A stretch of 64,000 nt of DNA from Chaunax sp. Z400 (Eukaryota; Chordata; Actinopteri; Lophiiformes; Chaunacidae), in NCBI GenBank assembly GCA_037577475.1, contig CM075203.1, forward strand, positions 235,001 to 299,000. The letters are read 5' to 3'. A model generated the notes under the pieces. It saw only the letters and a list, made by a program, of their open reading frames with translations, was not told where the DNA came from and did no database searches. Numbering within the stretch: position 1 is the stretch's first letter; every line of letters starts with the position of its first letter. Position numbers and translations under genes: made by a program. Of the stretch, positions 46,846 to 59,056 are shown in pieces.

Positions 46846-47047
46846 GTTGGACTCCAGCTGACGAGAATGTTAAAAGTTGATGTCACAAATTCAGCTTTTA
46901 AAATTATTTCTGACTTGGAGATGAGTTCATCTCCAAATATAAAATATTTCTCTGGTTTCTGTTACCTGTTCATAGGCAGCAGAGCCAATCCTGTCCAGAC
47001 CAGACCACTTCAGGCCGGTCCAGACCAGTTCAAAGTGGTTCAAGTGC

Positions 47048-50000
47048 ATGGCTATGTTCAGACCTCTAAACATCCTCCTTTCTGCCTCAAAATGTCCTCT
47101 GACCCGCTGCTTCTCAGGCTTCGTCTCCAGGATGAGGTTCTGTAACTCATACTAACCTGATTGATTGATTGAATGAATGATTGATTGATTGATTGATTGA
47201 CTGACTCCTCCTCTCAGGTATATGAATAAGCTGAAGGAAGATGATGAAGCTTGTGCTGCAGCGCTACAGAACGCTCACATTTTCCTGTTCCACCATCTGT
47301 CTCCTCTTCTGCAACACACCGAGCATGGAAACTTCAGACCAGCAGCACTAATGTACTCAGGTACAGACAGAACCACAGAACTAAGTTGAGAACCTTGGGT
47401 GGAGAACCATAGATAGAGACCTGAAAGCCAGAGGAAGAGAACTTCAGGTACAGAAAAACAACTGCAGATCCAAAGGAAGAGAACCACAAGCAAAGACCAT
47501 CCACGAGATAAACCATGAGAGAGAATTACAGGTAGAGAACCAAGGGAAAGAGACATAGGTTCTGCACCTGAGGTTTTTCACCTAAGGAAGATAACCACAG
47601 GCACAGAATGTAGAGAATTAAAGGATGAGAACCACAGGAACCCAAAACCTCACATGGAGAACCTTGCATAACCTCAGGAACAAATTTGTCTCTAGTTCAA
47701 ATACTCCTGATGCACATCCGCATTTTGTGTGTTGTGTGCTCTAGATGTTCAGATGATCCTGGAGAGACTCGGTTCCAACAGATCCCTGCTGAAGGAGTCA
47801 GTGCTGATTGGCTGTTCTGAACAGAACCAGGCTCAGTTCTGTCTAGATGTTGGTAAGACCACTTTCAATTCCGAATGCTGTTTGTTCCAGTGAAAATGTT
47901 GTGATTTACGATGGTGCACTGAGACCCTGAATGCACCAGTCTGTACTGGTTTCATAAGTTCTATATGCTCTGATGTTCTGGTCTGGTTTTTGGTGCTTTA
48001 GGAGAACTGGATCAGGTAGCTGTAGAGGAAGTCTGTAGGGGAAAATTCATTGATCTGAGGAAAAGTTTCTTTCTTCTGACGGGATCAGAGGCGCCTCTAG
48101 TGGCCAAGGTGAGTACTACTACTATACTGTGTGTACTACGTAGACTACTGTGTGCAATACTCTGGTACTGTGTGAACTATGTATTAGCAGATATTTTTCC
48201 TCTAAAAGTAGAAAAAGTACTTTTCAATACTAATGAACATGTCAGTCAGTTCAAGACCTTCAGAGTCACTTTACATCCTCTGTTGTGTTCCGCAGGCTCA
48301 GGCTCTCCTGCGTTGGCATCAAACTAGCAGCTTCTGCAGCGCTACGGGTCAGCCAACCCACCGCAATCAGGCAGGAAGTCAGAGAATTTGCAGCAGCAAC
48401 GGAGTCATCTACTATCCCAAAGTAACTAAACCAAATCTTAGCTAGATCTGAACCAAAATCCAAACCAGGTCTAAACTAGCTCCTCGCCAGATCTAAATGG
48501 AATCCAAACCAGGTCTAAACTAGCCCCACACCAGAACCATACCAAAACCAAATGGATTCAAACTGTTCTAGTTCCTACCCAGCTTGTTACCTTGTTATAA
48601 ATGGCCTGTGTTTAATTCCAGTCCCAAGCTGACTAGTTTCTGTCTGGTATTTCCTGATCTTAATCCAGATGTCGCCGGTGGTGATCGTCCTGGTGTCTGA
48701 TGGGAAACGGTGTTTGTTGGGCCGACAGTCCCTTTTCCCTCGGGGGATGTATAGCGCCTTGGCTGGTTTCTGCGACATGGGTCAGTGAAACTCACCTGTC
48801 CAATCACTTGCCTGCTTACCTCAGGTTCATGTCTTTTACAACCTGTGGTGGTTTCAGGTGAGTCTCTGGAGGAGACTGTGAGCAGGGAGGTGGCAGAGGA
48901 GGTGGGTCTGGAGGTCCACAGTATCTCCTACAGCTCCTCACAGCACTGGCCTTTTCCACACAGCTCCTTCATGCTTGCCTGTCACGCCTCCGTTAGCCCC
49001 GCCCACTCTCAGGTGAGCACTGACTCTTTCATTTTAAAATGTTTTTTGTAGGTTTTAGTGTGAAATTAACAAATATTTGAAATCTATAAATCCTGCAATC
49101 CTTCAGACAAACTGTAGAGGACCTAAGATAAGATAAGATAAGATATCCCTTTATTAGTCCCACAGTGGGGAAATTTACAGTATTGCAGCAGCACAGTGTA
49201 CAAAAAACACAGCAGGAGGAGGGGAAATAATATTTAAAAAAAATACAATACAATAAAGGAGGGGGTAAAGTGTCTCAAAAATATTTCACAAAAAAATACT
49301 ATTACAAAAAGTGTCTCAGTATTTTAACACAAGTACTACTAATTGTTTGGTCTACTGGGAGCAGTGCTGATTGTACAGTCTAACAGCTGCAGGAAGGAAA
49401 GACTTGTGAAAGCGCTCCTTCACACACTTTGGGTGGAGCAACCTGTCGCTGAAGGAGCTCTCCAGTGCTGTTACTCGGTCCCGCATCGGGTGGGAGTGAT
49501 TGTCCATTATGGATGACAGCTTAGTTGTCATCCTCCTTCCTCCCACCACCTCCACTGGGTCCAGGGGGCATCCCAGGACAGAGCTGGCCTTCCTTATCAG
49601 TTTGTCGAGTCTTTTCCTGTCCGACACTGAGATGCCGCTACCCCAGCAGACCACACCATAAAAAATGGCTGATGCCACCACGGTGTCGTAAAATGTCTTG
49701 AGGAGTGCTCCCCGCACTCCAAAGGACCTCAGTCTCCTGAGCAGATAGAGTCTGCTCTGGCCTTTCCTGTAAAGTGCAGTGGTATTGTCTGTCCAGTCCA
49801 GTTTATTGTTCAGGTGAACACCCAGGTACTTATAAGATGTCACCATCTCAATGTCTGTTCCCTGAATGTTCACCGGGTCCGGGGGGGGGGAGTGTGTGTG
49901 CCTGTGGAAATCAACCACCAGTTCCTTGGTTTTCACTGCGTTGATCTGGAGTTGGTTCCGCTGGCACCAGTCCACAAAGTCCTGCGTCAGTCCTCTGTAT

Positions 50001-50486
50001 TCCCTGTCGTCCCCATCTGTGATGAGACCGACGATGGCAGAGTCATCAGAGAACTTCTGCAGGTGACAGGTGGGTGAGTTGTAGTGGAAGTCTGCAGTGT
50101 AGAGGGTGAAGAGGAACGGAGCCAGGACCATTCCCTGTGGGGCACCCGTACTGCAGACAACCATGTCGGACACACAGTCCCGTGACCTCACATAGACCTA
50201 GCATTGAGCCCTGAGGTACTCTACAGCTGCAGGTATAATTACAAGTTATATTCGATGATAACCCGCTTTCATGTTTGTCTTCCAGTTAAACGTGGACCAC
50301 ACAGAGCTGGAGGATGCTCGCTGGTTCAGTTTGGAGGAAATCACCTCCGCCCTGCAGGTAAAGATTCCGCCAAGGAGAAACGAGCCCAACCTTCTCTGGC
50401 TTCCACCAAAACATGCTATCGCCAACCGCCTCATCACAGAGTGGACAGACCGGCAGCGACGCACAGAGGAGTTGTTGACAATCTAA
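47048..50486 (+). CDS. nudt13: Nudix hydrolase 13, mitochondrial
   Basis: NUDT13 belongs to the NudC-like NADH/NADPH pyrophosphatase group. Eight exons: 47048-47136, 47218-47360, 47745-47852, 48002-48108, 48296-48421, 48669-48780, 48858-49012, 50286-50486. They join in frame to 346 residues (human about 352). Exon 1 gives a basic, acid-free leader (MAMFRPLNILLSASK) typical of a mitochondrial targeting peptide and splices in phase to YMNKLKEDDEA, matching the family. The Nudix box GX5EX7REUXEEXGU is intact (GFCDMGESLEETVSREVAE and on to EVGL), followed by SQHWPFP, the NADH-pyrophosphatase signature. The zinc-ribbon region keeps two Cys (FCSATGQ, ICSSNG). Intron 7 carries a LINE. No damage seen. 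Confidence 0.95.
47365..47690 (+). repeat. Decayed agagaaccacagg repeat in NUDT13 intron 2
   Basis: The motif gagaaccacaggtagagaac recurs in diverged form about a dozen times through the intron. A similar degenerate repeat (aaaccaggtctaaactagc) lies in intron 5 at about 48425-48550. Confidence 0.65.
49125..50203 (-). mobile_element. 5'-truncated LINE in NUDT13 intron 7
   Basis: On the minus strand an open frame of about 279 codons (50191-49352) covers the C-terminal half of a non-LTR reverse transcriptase: GAPQGMVLAPFLFTLYTADF, then FSDDSAIVG (catalytic core), TSYKYLGVHLNNKLDW and a C-terminal region. The 3' end is aatttccccactgtgggact followed by aataaagg and an atctt microsatellite (49125-49145), typical of L2/CR1-like elements. 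The N-terminal half, including the endonuclease, is absent. The frame is still open, so the insertion is fairly recent. It is antisense to NUDT13. Confidence 0.88.
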
Positions 50487-50809
50487 CACACAGAAATCAT
50501 CCAAACTGAATCTGGGGCCTCAGTCATGTGACGTCCTGAACCCAGCTGTGAGTGTCACAGTTTCAAAAATCACTTTGAATCATATGACGTGAATAGGACA
50601 GGTGAAAAGAGGAAGTTTCTGTTTGCAGGTGGAGCTGCAGCAGTGACACATGGAGATCCAGAGACTTTAAACAGATGATGATGATGAAGAATGAACTTCA
50701 CTGATCAAACACAATCTGCATTAATTAACATAACTACTGCTAAACACAACAACTACCTCTAGTTTTCCACCATGTTATACATTTTACTGAAACTGTCAGA
50801 TAAGATTTT

Positions 50810-50815
50810 AATAAA
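50810..50815 (+). terminator. NUDT13 polyadenylation signal
   Basis: AATAAA about 325 bp after the NUDT13 stop codon. Confidence 0.6.
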
Positions 50816-51900
50816 AAGAGTGGTTGTTGCAAAAATTTGAAAATATTTAGGAATATTCAAAGAGTGTCAGTGACATCATGTCCGAGCTTCTGAGGGTTCT
50901 CAAGATTTACTCCAAAATGTGGTGTTTCCTGCCTTGGTTCATGCCCCACTATTTCACAATCCATCTTGTAATTTATGTTTAATTGACAAAAATGGTCAAA
51001 GGAACTCTGCATTATTCAGAAAAGTAGAAAAGAAATAGCTGAATCTGCCGCCTTTATCTGGATCCACTGTCAAATCTAATGTGTTCTTCCTGCCACATTC
51101 CCAACTGTCATAGGTTTATCAAAAAAGACAAAGTAGTTTTTATGTAATCCTGCAAACAGAGAGACAAAAAAACAGCAGATACCAGTGAAAATGTGACACT
51201 TACTGCTGTCTGAACAGGTTCTGATAAGTGTTGAGGTAGGGTACGGTCCAAGGAACAATCCATCAGGTTCTTGTGGTGATCTGGATCAACATCTGGATCC
51301 AGAATGTCTTTAAAAGATTCTTTACCATTGTGGGACAATTACCAGCTTTTATCTTCTAACTTCCTGGATAATGTCTACAATGATTGGACAAAAATTAAAT
51401 GATTTTCATGGTCCAGGATCACATGATGAGGGCAAGCCTATCGGGGACTGGTGGTTTACGGTCCAGTGCCCTTTGGGTGACGTCTAGTTAAAAACAGAAT
51501 AATAAAATAGTTCTTGTTTGTTTTGTGAAAATGTCAATTTAACAAAATTTTAAGTTACTACATGAGATGCATGAATGAGATAGATTGATTGATTGATAGT
51601 CTACTGAGGGGGCGGGGCAGTGGACAAACCCACATGACACATCTACACCAACTTGCTAAAATAACAACTATTCAACCCGGAAGAGGAACTAGAAACACTT
51701 CCTGTAGCTTCTATCCGCACTAGTTTGTTGTTAGCCAGCTAATGTTAAAGTTATTTACTGATAAGTAAAACTTTTTCTAATTTTATCTAATATAAACAAA
51801 CCGAGCTGGGCTAATGTTTGTCACAGCTAGTTAGCATTAGCCTTTAGCCGTAGCTGACCGTTGCGTTTAGCGGGAGTAGCGGCAGCAGATAGCGGGCAGG
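50816..51900. other. Intergenic, zinc-finger gene promoter side
   Basis: No exon seen. Near 51677 acccggaaga is an ETS-type site about 220 bp before the zinc-finger start codon. A (GATT)n run lies at about 51582-51598. Confidence 0.45.
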
Positions 51901-54900
51901 ATGAGCTCTTCTGCGGTCCTCCACACTCAGCTGGCCGCTGTCATGGAGTCTATGGTTCACGCTGCGGTGGCGGAGCTGAAGAAGCTGGTGGAAGGCAGCT
52001 CGACATTCCTGCTCAGCCTGGAGGTCCGAACCGGTGGCCTCGGAGAGAAGGAGCCCCCTCGACCGGCAAAACAGCAGGTCTACAGCCGTGAAAAGATGGT
52101 GAGGAGCGGGGATGGCTCGACCCGTGTCCGTGGGTGATTAGCTATCCAAGAAATGTGTCTAATTTGTTCGCTTTGTGTCAGAAACAGTTAAATAGTCAAT
52201 TTGACAGCATTTTACTTTTTCCTCTATGGGAATTAATTATTTGTCTTAGTTAAATCAGTAGTTGTTTTCCTATTTAAGTTCATATACAACAGATAAATAT
52301 GGTAAAAATACAACACGGACGTCAAGTATAGAACCGAGGTAATCACAGCTAATGTAAACAGATTATAGTGATCCTTATTGTTTATAGTTCATAAATGAGA
52401 CATTAAATCTCCTCACTAGTCTTTATCATTGAAACAACAAAATAATTTGAGTAAGAGGTTTTTCTCTGTGAGACGTCAACACCATAGAGAACCGATGAGT
52501 CAGTAAATACAGTTGGAAGCAAAGATATTCACTCCATTATATAAACTGAAGATGAATTGCACCTCAGTAGATACAACTTTACTCCGTCTCCACTCTTGAA
52601 AGTACAAGTACAGTACCCCACAGTAGGTGGCAACCAAAGGTGAAACCTGTATGATCTAGAAATACAGGATGAGTTGATGTCACCACACCTCCTGTTGTCT
52701 GAGGCGTGTCTAATAATGAATCTGTCTGTTGACCTTTGACCTGTGTCAGGTGCTCTTTGCCTCCATTATGGAGACTCTAGGGAATGAGGCTCTGGGGAAG
52801 ATCATGAACATCATAGATGAAGCTAAACTGCAGGTGGAGTCCAGAAGGGGTGGCAGCAAACTGCAGGCCAGAGTCCTCAACGTCCTCAACAATGCACGTG
52901 TCGGTACGTACGTAGGCCCTGACCCCCACCAGTTAAATCAGAAAAGCTACCACGTGATGATGTCATAGTAACGTGAAGTGTGGTTCATCCGTTACAGAGG
53001 TTGAACACTCGTACGGAGCCCCGCTCGAGAGCTCGAATAGATCGCCACAGGTAAGACCCTCCTCACCTGTTTATGGTGGTGATGTGTTCAATGACCTGAC
53101 TGCGATGTGTGTGTTGTGTCACAGCAAACCAAACCACAGGATCCAGATGGAAATGAAAATCCTTTTATCCTGGCGGTCACCGTTAAAGACGAACAAGGCA
53201 ACATCAACATTGAAAGCATCGCTGAGAGTAAGTACCTGATCAATATAGCATCAGATCAATATCGTCAGATGACACAGGAAACGCTGTTTGTTGACCTTTT
53301 CTCTGTGACTTTGAGACGTCAGTGACGTCATCAAACACCAACTGTGACTAAATCAACATGAAATATTGTTGATCTAAGAAGACGAGCCTGAAATGTAGTT
53401 TAAATTTCTTTTACCAAAATCTCTCTTTATTTTCATCCACAAAAAAGATTTAGTACATTTTTTTTAATCCCCCAATCATGAAACGATGGTGGGATATAGT
53501 TATCGGTATGTCCGTCTGTCTGGATTTTTCCAGATCATATCTGGCAAAATCTATACTCTACCTTCACCAAACTCTACACATACTGTATATTAAACATGAT
53601 ACGCAGTTGTGCCATTTTTGAACTTTGTAACATTTTGTTTGTGAGTTTTCCATGGAAAGATGATTTGAAGCTGACTCTGAAGGTTGGTTTATAGCCACGT
53701 CTCTAGACTCACAAAGGAAGGGAGGATATGTCACATTCTGATGCATTTGTTGAACACTTTTTGGGGGCATGTCGGGGGGATATGTCATCTTTAGATGACT
53801 CTTGTTCCATCAGTTTGTGATTTTATTTTTCCCTCCAGGAGCTCAACTTGAAGCTGATCAGCCGGTGACCTCTGACCTCCACGAACAGCCACTGCAGGGA
53901 GCTCAACTTGAAGCTGATCAGCCAGTGACCTCTGACCTCCAGGAACAGCCACTGCAGGGAGCTCAACTTGAAGCTGATCAGCCAGTGACCTCTGACCTCC
54001 AGGAACAGCCACTGGAGATAGATTGCAGTACGCCGCAATATGTGACGCAGACTGTCACATGGAGATACTTGGTGTGCAAGGTGTGCGATAAATCCTTCCC
54101 ATATGAGAGCCGCATGAAGGCTCACTTCTGCATCCACACAGGTGAGAAGCCATTCTCCTGCAGTGACTGTGGCCAGACTTTCCTACAGAAGCAGACTCTT
54201 CAGATTCACATGAGGACGCACACTGGCGAGCGGCCGCACGAGTGTCCACAGTGCGGCAAGTGTTTTGCCAAGAGGTCACACCTCAAGACGCACTCCATCA
54301 CTCACACCGGAGAGAAGCCGTATGGCTGCGAGGTATGCGGTCGCCGTTTCAACCTGCCACATAACCTGAACCGCCATGCGATCACCCACACCGGCAAGAA
54401 GATCTTCGTCTGCGGCCTTTGTGGGAAAGGCTTCACCCGCTCCGTCACGCTCAAAGCGCACAAGCTCATCCACACTGGACAGAAACCCTTCAGATGTGAG
54501 GAGTGCCCCAAAACCTTCCGCCACGCCGTTAACCTCAAGAACCACCTGAGGATCCACAGCGGCGCGCGGCCGTTCATCTGCGATGTCTGCGGGAAAAGCT
54601 TCCGCCAGTCGGTGAACCTGAAGATCCACCAGAGGGTTCACACCGGCGAACGTCCCTTCAGCTGCCAGGAGTGTGGCAAGACGTTCAGCCAGCAGAGCAG
54701 CCTGAACTCGCATGGACGCACACACTCCACAGAGCGGCCATTTGCCTGCAGCTTCTGCGAAAAGACGTTCAACAACGCCAACAGTCTGAAGCTGCACCTG
54801 CGCATCCACACCGGAGAGAGGCCTTACAGCTGCGACATCTGTGGGAAGACCTTCAGCCAGGGCAGCCACCTGACGACGCATAAGAGGCACGTCCACTCTG

Positions 54901-54986
54901 GCGGCAAACAGTTCATCTGTGACAAGTGTGGGAAGAGATACTCGGGTCAACGCAATCTGAAGCTGCACAAGTGCAGCTACGCGTAA
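51901..54986 (+). CDS. C2H2 zinc-finger protein, 11 fingers
   Basis: Five exons in frame: 51901-52098, 52750-52903, 52998-53050, 53125-53227, 53839-54986; about 551 residues. Exons 1 and 2 encode two similar helical segments (LHTQLAAVMESMVHAAVAEL and VLFASIMETLGNEALGKIM), a leader type common in teleost zinc-finger genes and likely a dimerisation region. Exon 5 opens with three 20-residue repeats (GAQLEADQPVTSDL core), then a tandem finger array with TGEKP-type linkers: ten canonical C2H2 fingers and a final C2HC-like one ending LKLHKCSYA. It is probably a nuclear DNA-binding regulator. No KRAB or BTB domain is seen. Orthology to a named gene could not be fixed. Start chosen as the first ATG in a frame matching the leader. 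Confidence 0.92.
53485..53795 (+). repeat. Dispersed repeat in last intron of the zinc-finger gene
   Basis: Phrases such as tccgtctgtctggatttttc and atgtcggggggatatgtcat match a high-copy fish element of unknown class. The open frames within are not coding. Confidence 0.4.
53839..54016 (+). repeat. Coding 60-bp tandem repeat, three copies
   Basis: Three copies starting at 53839, 53899 and 53959, differing by only one to three bases, in frame with the zinc-finger gene and beginning exactly at the exon 5 acceptor. Each adds GAQLEADQPVTSDL with H/QEQPL. Low divergence means recent expansion. Confidence 0.97.
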
Positions 54987-56168
54987 ACGTGACCACGCAG
55001 CTGGTCCTCGGTAGATTAAATTCCTCAATGAAGTTTGAACACGAGAGGGTAAATAAGCAAATGTTTTGTACTAGGTAGAACACTCAGGAGGGATGGTAGG
55101 ACAGGATTCCAACCAATTAGAGCTAATATGTGTTGAATTTGATGGAGCCTCTGATTCAGTGTCTAAACAGTTGCCTGTAGTGTTGGGTAGCGTACTCGGT
55201 GTGACGAAGGAGCTGATCTGCCAGCTCAATGTCATTGTGTGTTTCTCATGATGCTCAACGGAGGTCGGACTGCATGTTGGAGCTCTTAGACCCTGTAGAA
55301 CCCTTTTACATGATGATGAACCACGTTAGACCCAGTGAACCAAGCAAGAGGGTTAGGGTTAGACCCTCTAAGAACCAGCTAGATCCAGTGAGTCCCATAT
55401 GACCCTTTAACAACCAAGTAGGTTTTGATAGACTCCCGTTATCGACTGTACGACATACTGAATTATATCGGTTTGACGTTAAGTCATTCTGTGCCAAATT
55501 TCAGAACCCGAGCAAGAGAGAATGAGCTTTTCTCTTTGTCTTGTTAGCTAATGTCAGCTATCACAGCTTAAGTTAGCTAATTTAAGCTATCAATGCTAAA
55601 TTTGGTTAGTTGCTATTTTAGTCAAAATTAGCTAATTTCAACAATCATTGCTAACTTTATGGCAAAATGTTAGAATAGGAACATGAACAATGAAAATTTA
55701 CGTGAGGCATCGAAAACTTCATGACATCATCATGTAAATAATTAACTAGTTGGATAAGATGTTGGAGATAACTGGGCATTTTTCTCTCTTGGATGTCGTT
55801 CGCTTAGCATTTCTCCTAGCATCTCCAACTAGCGTCTCAACACACAGTCAGCCACTGACTCTGAGCTTCCCTAGCAACATGCTATTTAGTAGCTAAAGCA
55901 GTATGTGAGAGTTTTAGTATGTCTGAAACTTGAGGATGAAAGCAATAGGACATTAGTGTGATTCTAAAAACAGCCCTGATTTGTTCTGATGTTTCAAACA
56001 CTGAATAAGGAACAAAAAGCACTGTGTATAAGCCCCGCCTACTGAAATGCTGTACTCTGATTGGTTAAAATCATGAACATAAGTTAATTATGTTGCTGAA
56101 ACCGTAAATGTGTACATATTTACAGTGCTGCTGTTTATAATTTGATGGATTATTTTTCATTTGTTTGC
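54987..56168. other. 3' UTR and intergenic after the zinc-finger gene
   Basis: No further coding exon recognised. It contains degenerate runs of gaccctttaagaaccagct (55280-55420) and gttagctaatttaagctatc (55540-55660). It probably includes a long 3' UTR. Confidence 0.5.
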
Positions 56169-56174
56169 AATAAA
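56169..56174 (+). terminator. Candidate polyadenylation signal of the zinc-finger gene
   Basis: Two overlapping AATAAA (56169-56178) about 1.2 kb after the stop. An ATTAAA at 55015 is nearer but very close to the stop codon. Confidence 0.35.
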
Positions 56175-56640
56175 TAAACTTCTGTTGAAGGAACACACCT
56201 GTCAACCTGTATCCTTAAGGAAGAGTTCAACATTTTTTAGGCAAAACATATCTGACACTGAATATTCACTGCATCTGTCAATCACTTCTATCATCCGTCA
56301 TCTGTCAATCACTTCCAGAATACATGTAATAATCAAAACTTGTCAAACATCATACATATGTTTCAAGGCCAAAGTTATTTTCCACAATATAACAGCATTT
56401 AGTTTACCATTTTTAAACAAAAGCCATAAACTGATATCAACAAATATCTCTCAATTTTATATGAAAATTAATTCCAATACAAATATCTCAGTATACCAAC
56501 AAGAAAAGCAAAATATTTTCAAATAAAAAATTACAGGCGATGAACTTAACTAGAAACGTCGTAAAGTTAAGATCATTATTGACCTTTGGAAAAAGATTAA
56601 TTTGTCAAAACAACATAATTATAGTCCTAGCATCATTATC

Positions 56641-56777
56641 CACGCGACGTCACAACCCTACGTCACTGGACCTCTCATCATGGCGCCTCTACAGCACGAG
56701 CTCACTTAACCGTCCGTTTAACGAGGAGGAGCCGCAGCTGGGTTTGTTTCTACCAAACACCGACGGAAGATTCATAG
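56641..56777 (+). promoter_or_regulatory. Promoter and likely first exon of the TBC1D12-like locus
   Basis: Two CRE-like sites (gacgtcac at about 56646, tacgtcac at about 56660) and a YY1-like atcatggcgcc (about 56677) mark a start site. A donor gtgagt follows at 56779. The frame ending LGLFLPNTDGRFI can join in phase, via acceptor tttacag, to the next exon, so part of this exon may be coding. Confidence 0.45.
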
Positions 56778-57703
56778 GTGAGTTACTGACAAGTGTAACC
56801 GGAAACTAGCGGGACTAACCTTCAAAATAATACCTGTAGTTTAACAACAGGAAACTAGCGGTTTTACCTTCACAATAAAACTTATAGCCACCTGAATGAT
56901 AAAATAAATGACACCTGCACCCTCAAAATAAAACTGAAAATATGTGTCATTATTGTGTGTAGCTTTACAGTCGTGGATGTTGGTGTGAAATGGAAAGACT
57001 CGATGATGATTCCTCTTCGCTGTCCTGATGATGATGAGTCCTCACTGTCTCATCATCCTCAGCCATACTCTGGCAATGACATCACCTGGGGTCGTACCAT
57101 ACGTCCAGATGCTGAGCGAGTCACATGTTCAGGAGACGGCGAGGAGGTGGCACATCCGATGCACTGCAACTGCTCCGGGTCAGATGCAATCCTGCGAGGA
57201 CCAATCACAGGACGCTCTGACGTCAGGGTGGCAGACGTTGACCAGTGGGAGGGGCTTTGTTGGAGAGATGATGTCACCCAAACAGACACAGAAATTAACA
57301 GTCCCTCGGGGTGCTCAGACAGCGTGGCATCCTGCACCGAGGGGTCAAAGGTTAACCAGTGTCACAGACAGGAAGGTGATGGTATCATTTGGGGCGGGGC
57401 TACTGGTGGCTGCCTGGATAAGCCCACCTCTAAGGTAGATATAAACCCTGTGACCCTTGCCTCAGACTCAGACACACCCTCGAGAGATTTGACCTCTGAC
57501 CCACCGGAGGTCATCTCTGATGATGACGCCTTCATCACGGAGACACCGCTGCTGCCACTGGTCGAGCTGGGCCTCCCCACCGCCACCACCTCCCTCTCCA
57601 GAAACACATTTGAGTGTGGCCACAGACAGAGGGCTCCGGATCAGCTGGTGCAGGACTCTGAGCTTCAGTCCAGGAGGCCGGGCATCATTGAGTACTTCAG
57701 CAG

Positions 57704-59016
57704 GTAAATCCTTTTTGAAAGCTTTGGGACTCTGGAGACACCTGGTGGTTGTGTTTAGATTAGGAATTAGGAAGTAATTTAATCAGAATTTATGGTAACG
57801 GACTCTGACCCTCTACCCTAACACAACATGAACAAACTAAAGGCAGACTGATTGATGACTGAGAATCTACACCAACTTAAAGACTGATTTCTGCTTAAAA
57901 ACAGATACAGAGGGAATAATCCATCTGTATCTGTATCCGTCTCCTGAATTTTTAGAGATATGGAAGAAACGCAGCAGTACCACCGGAAGTTGTTGGGGGC
58001 AGTGTAGCCATAATTTAAGCAGGACACGACAAATGTCTTTGGGTACAACAAAGAAGACATTTCTGAGGAAAACTGTCCGTCCTGATGTTGGAATGTATTT
58101 AATCTCACCACCACCTCCACCTTTACCTTTTTATTTACTACGTACATTACCACGACCTCCTCTTACATTGCCATAGAAATGTTTGACTCTTTGCTGCCCT
58201 CTTGTGGATTTGTAAATACCAGTAACAACTAGAGGGGCACTCAGTAGAACACATACCTCCACCAAGGCCAAACAGTTCATTAATTACATTAAACCCTATT
58301 CCAAATTCCAACTAGAAAGCACTCTGAGAGCACAGACCTCCACCTAGGCAGCTCAGTTTCCTCAATTTGCCATTTCACTTCAAAGCAAAACTACAGTCAT
58401 TTTGTTGCAGACAGCCCCATCTTGTGGAGCCTTGTAATCATTACATTACAACGGCACATGTGGTATAACTAATAAACTATAAAAAATTCCTGGATCCAGA
58501 CGGTGATCCGGATCACTACCAAAATCTAATTGATTCTTCCTTGGGCCACTTCGGAACTCACCTGACAATTTCATCAAAATCCGTTCTTTACTTTTGTTTA
58601 TCCTGTTAACAATCCAACAAACAAACCAACAAACCAACCAACACCAGCAAAAACATAACCTCCTCCCTTGGCAGAGGTAGTAATAAGATGTGTGCATCAT
58701 CAAGGTTCTGTTAATGTAAGTGGGGAAAAAAATCATGGATCCACGCCTTCATCCAGATCTACTTCAAAATTCAACGGTTCCCATCAAAATCCATGTCATA
58801 GTTTTTTTTGGAGTAATCTGCTAACAAACCAGCGGAAAGGGTTGGAAACGGTTCACATCATCACAACACAGAGTTTGAGGATTTTTTTTAAAAAATTTTA
58901 TACAGCACATTTTGGTTTATTGAAGGCTGATTCATCTGGCCTGATTTTAAAAGTGTGATGTTTTTATGTAGTAAAACAGTAGATGAGCCTGAACCTTCCC
59001 ATCTGTGTGTTTGCAG
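57704..59016. other. Intron of the TBC1D12-like locus, repeat-rich
   Basis: No TBC exon found here. It holds several high-copy fish repeats: one near 58195-58440 (aggtctgtgctct-type), one at 58450-58690 ending tcctcccttggcagaggtag, and a partial second copy at 58730-58870. Confidence 0.5.
58450..58690 (-). repeat. High-copy dispersed repeat
   Basis: On the plus strand: ttccttgggccacttcggaa, then a (aacaaacc)n run and aacataacctcctcccttgg before cagaggta. This pattern is very common in fish. Class unclear. A partial second copy follows at 58730-58870. Confidence 0.6.
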
Positions 59017-59056
59017 CAGGAAGCAGCCGTCTGTCAGTCACAGCATTGGATCACAA

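Larger units (their letters stand above)
46044..47047. promoter_or_regulatory. Shared head-to-head promoter region, RPP30 and NUDT13
   Basis: Only 1.0 kb separates the two start codons, on opposite strands, so a bidirectional promoter is possible. The stretch also holds a (GAA)n run near 46410-46432 and the minisatellite at 46505-46845, which lies between a putative core promoter near RPP30 and the NUDT13 start. Transcription start sites are not determined. Confidence 0.4.

Noticed and set aside
46819..47145. 108-codon plus-strand frame as NUDT13 exon 1
   Set aside because: A different frame (47048-47136) gives a targeting peptide and splices in phase to YMNKLKEDD.
54276..55028. 250-codon minus-strand frame
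   Set aside because: Antisense shadow of the C2H2 array, whose regular codon use suppresses stops.
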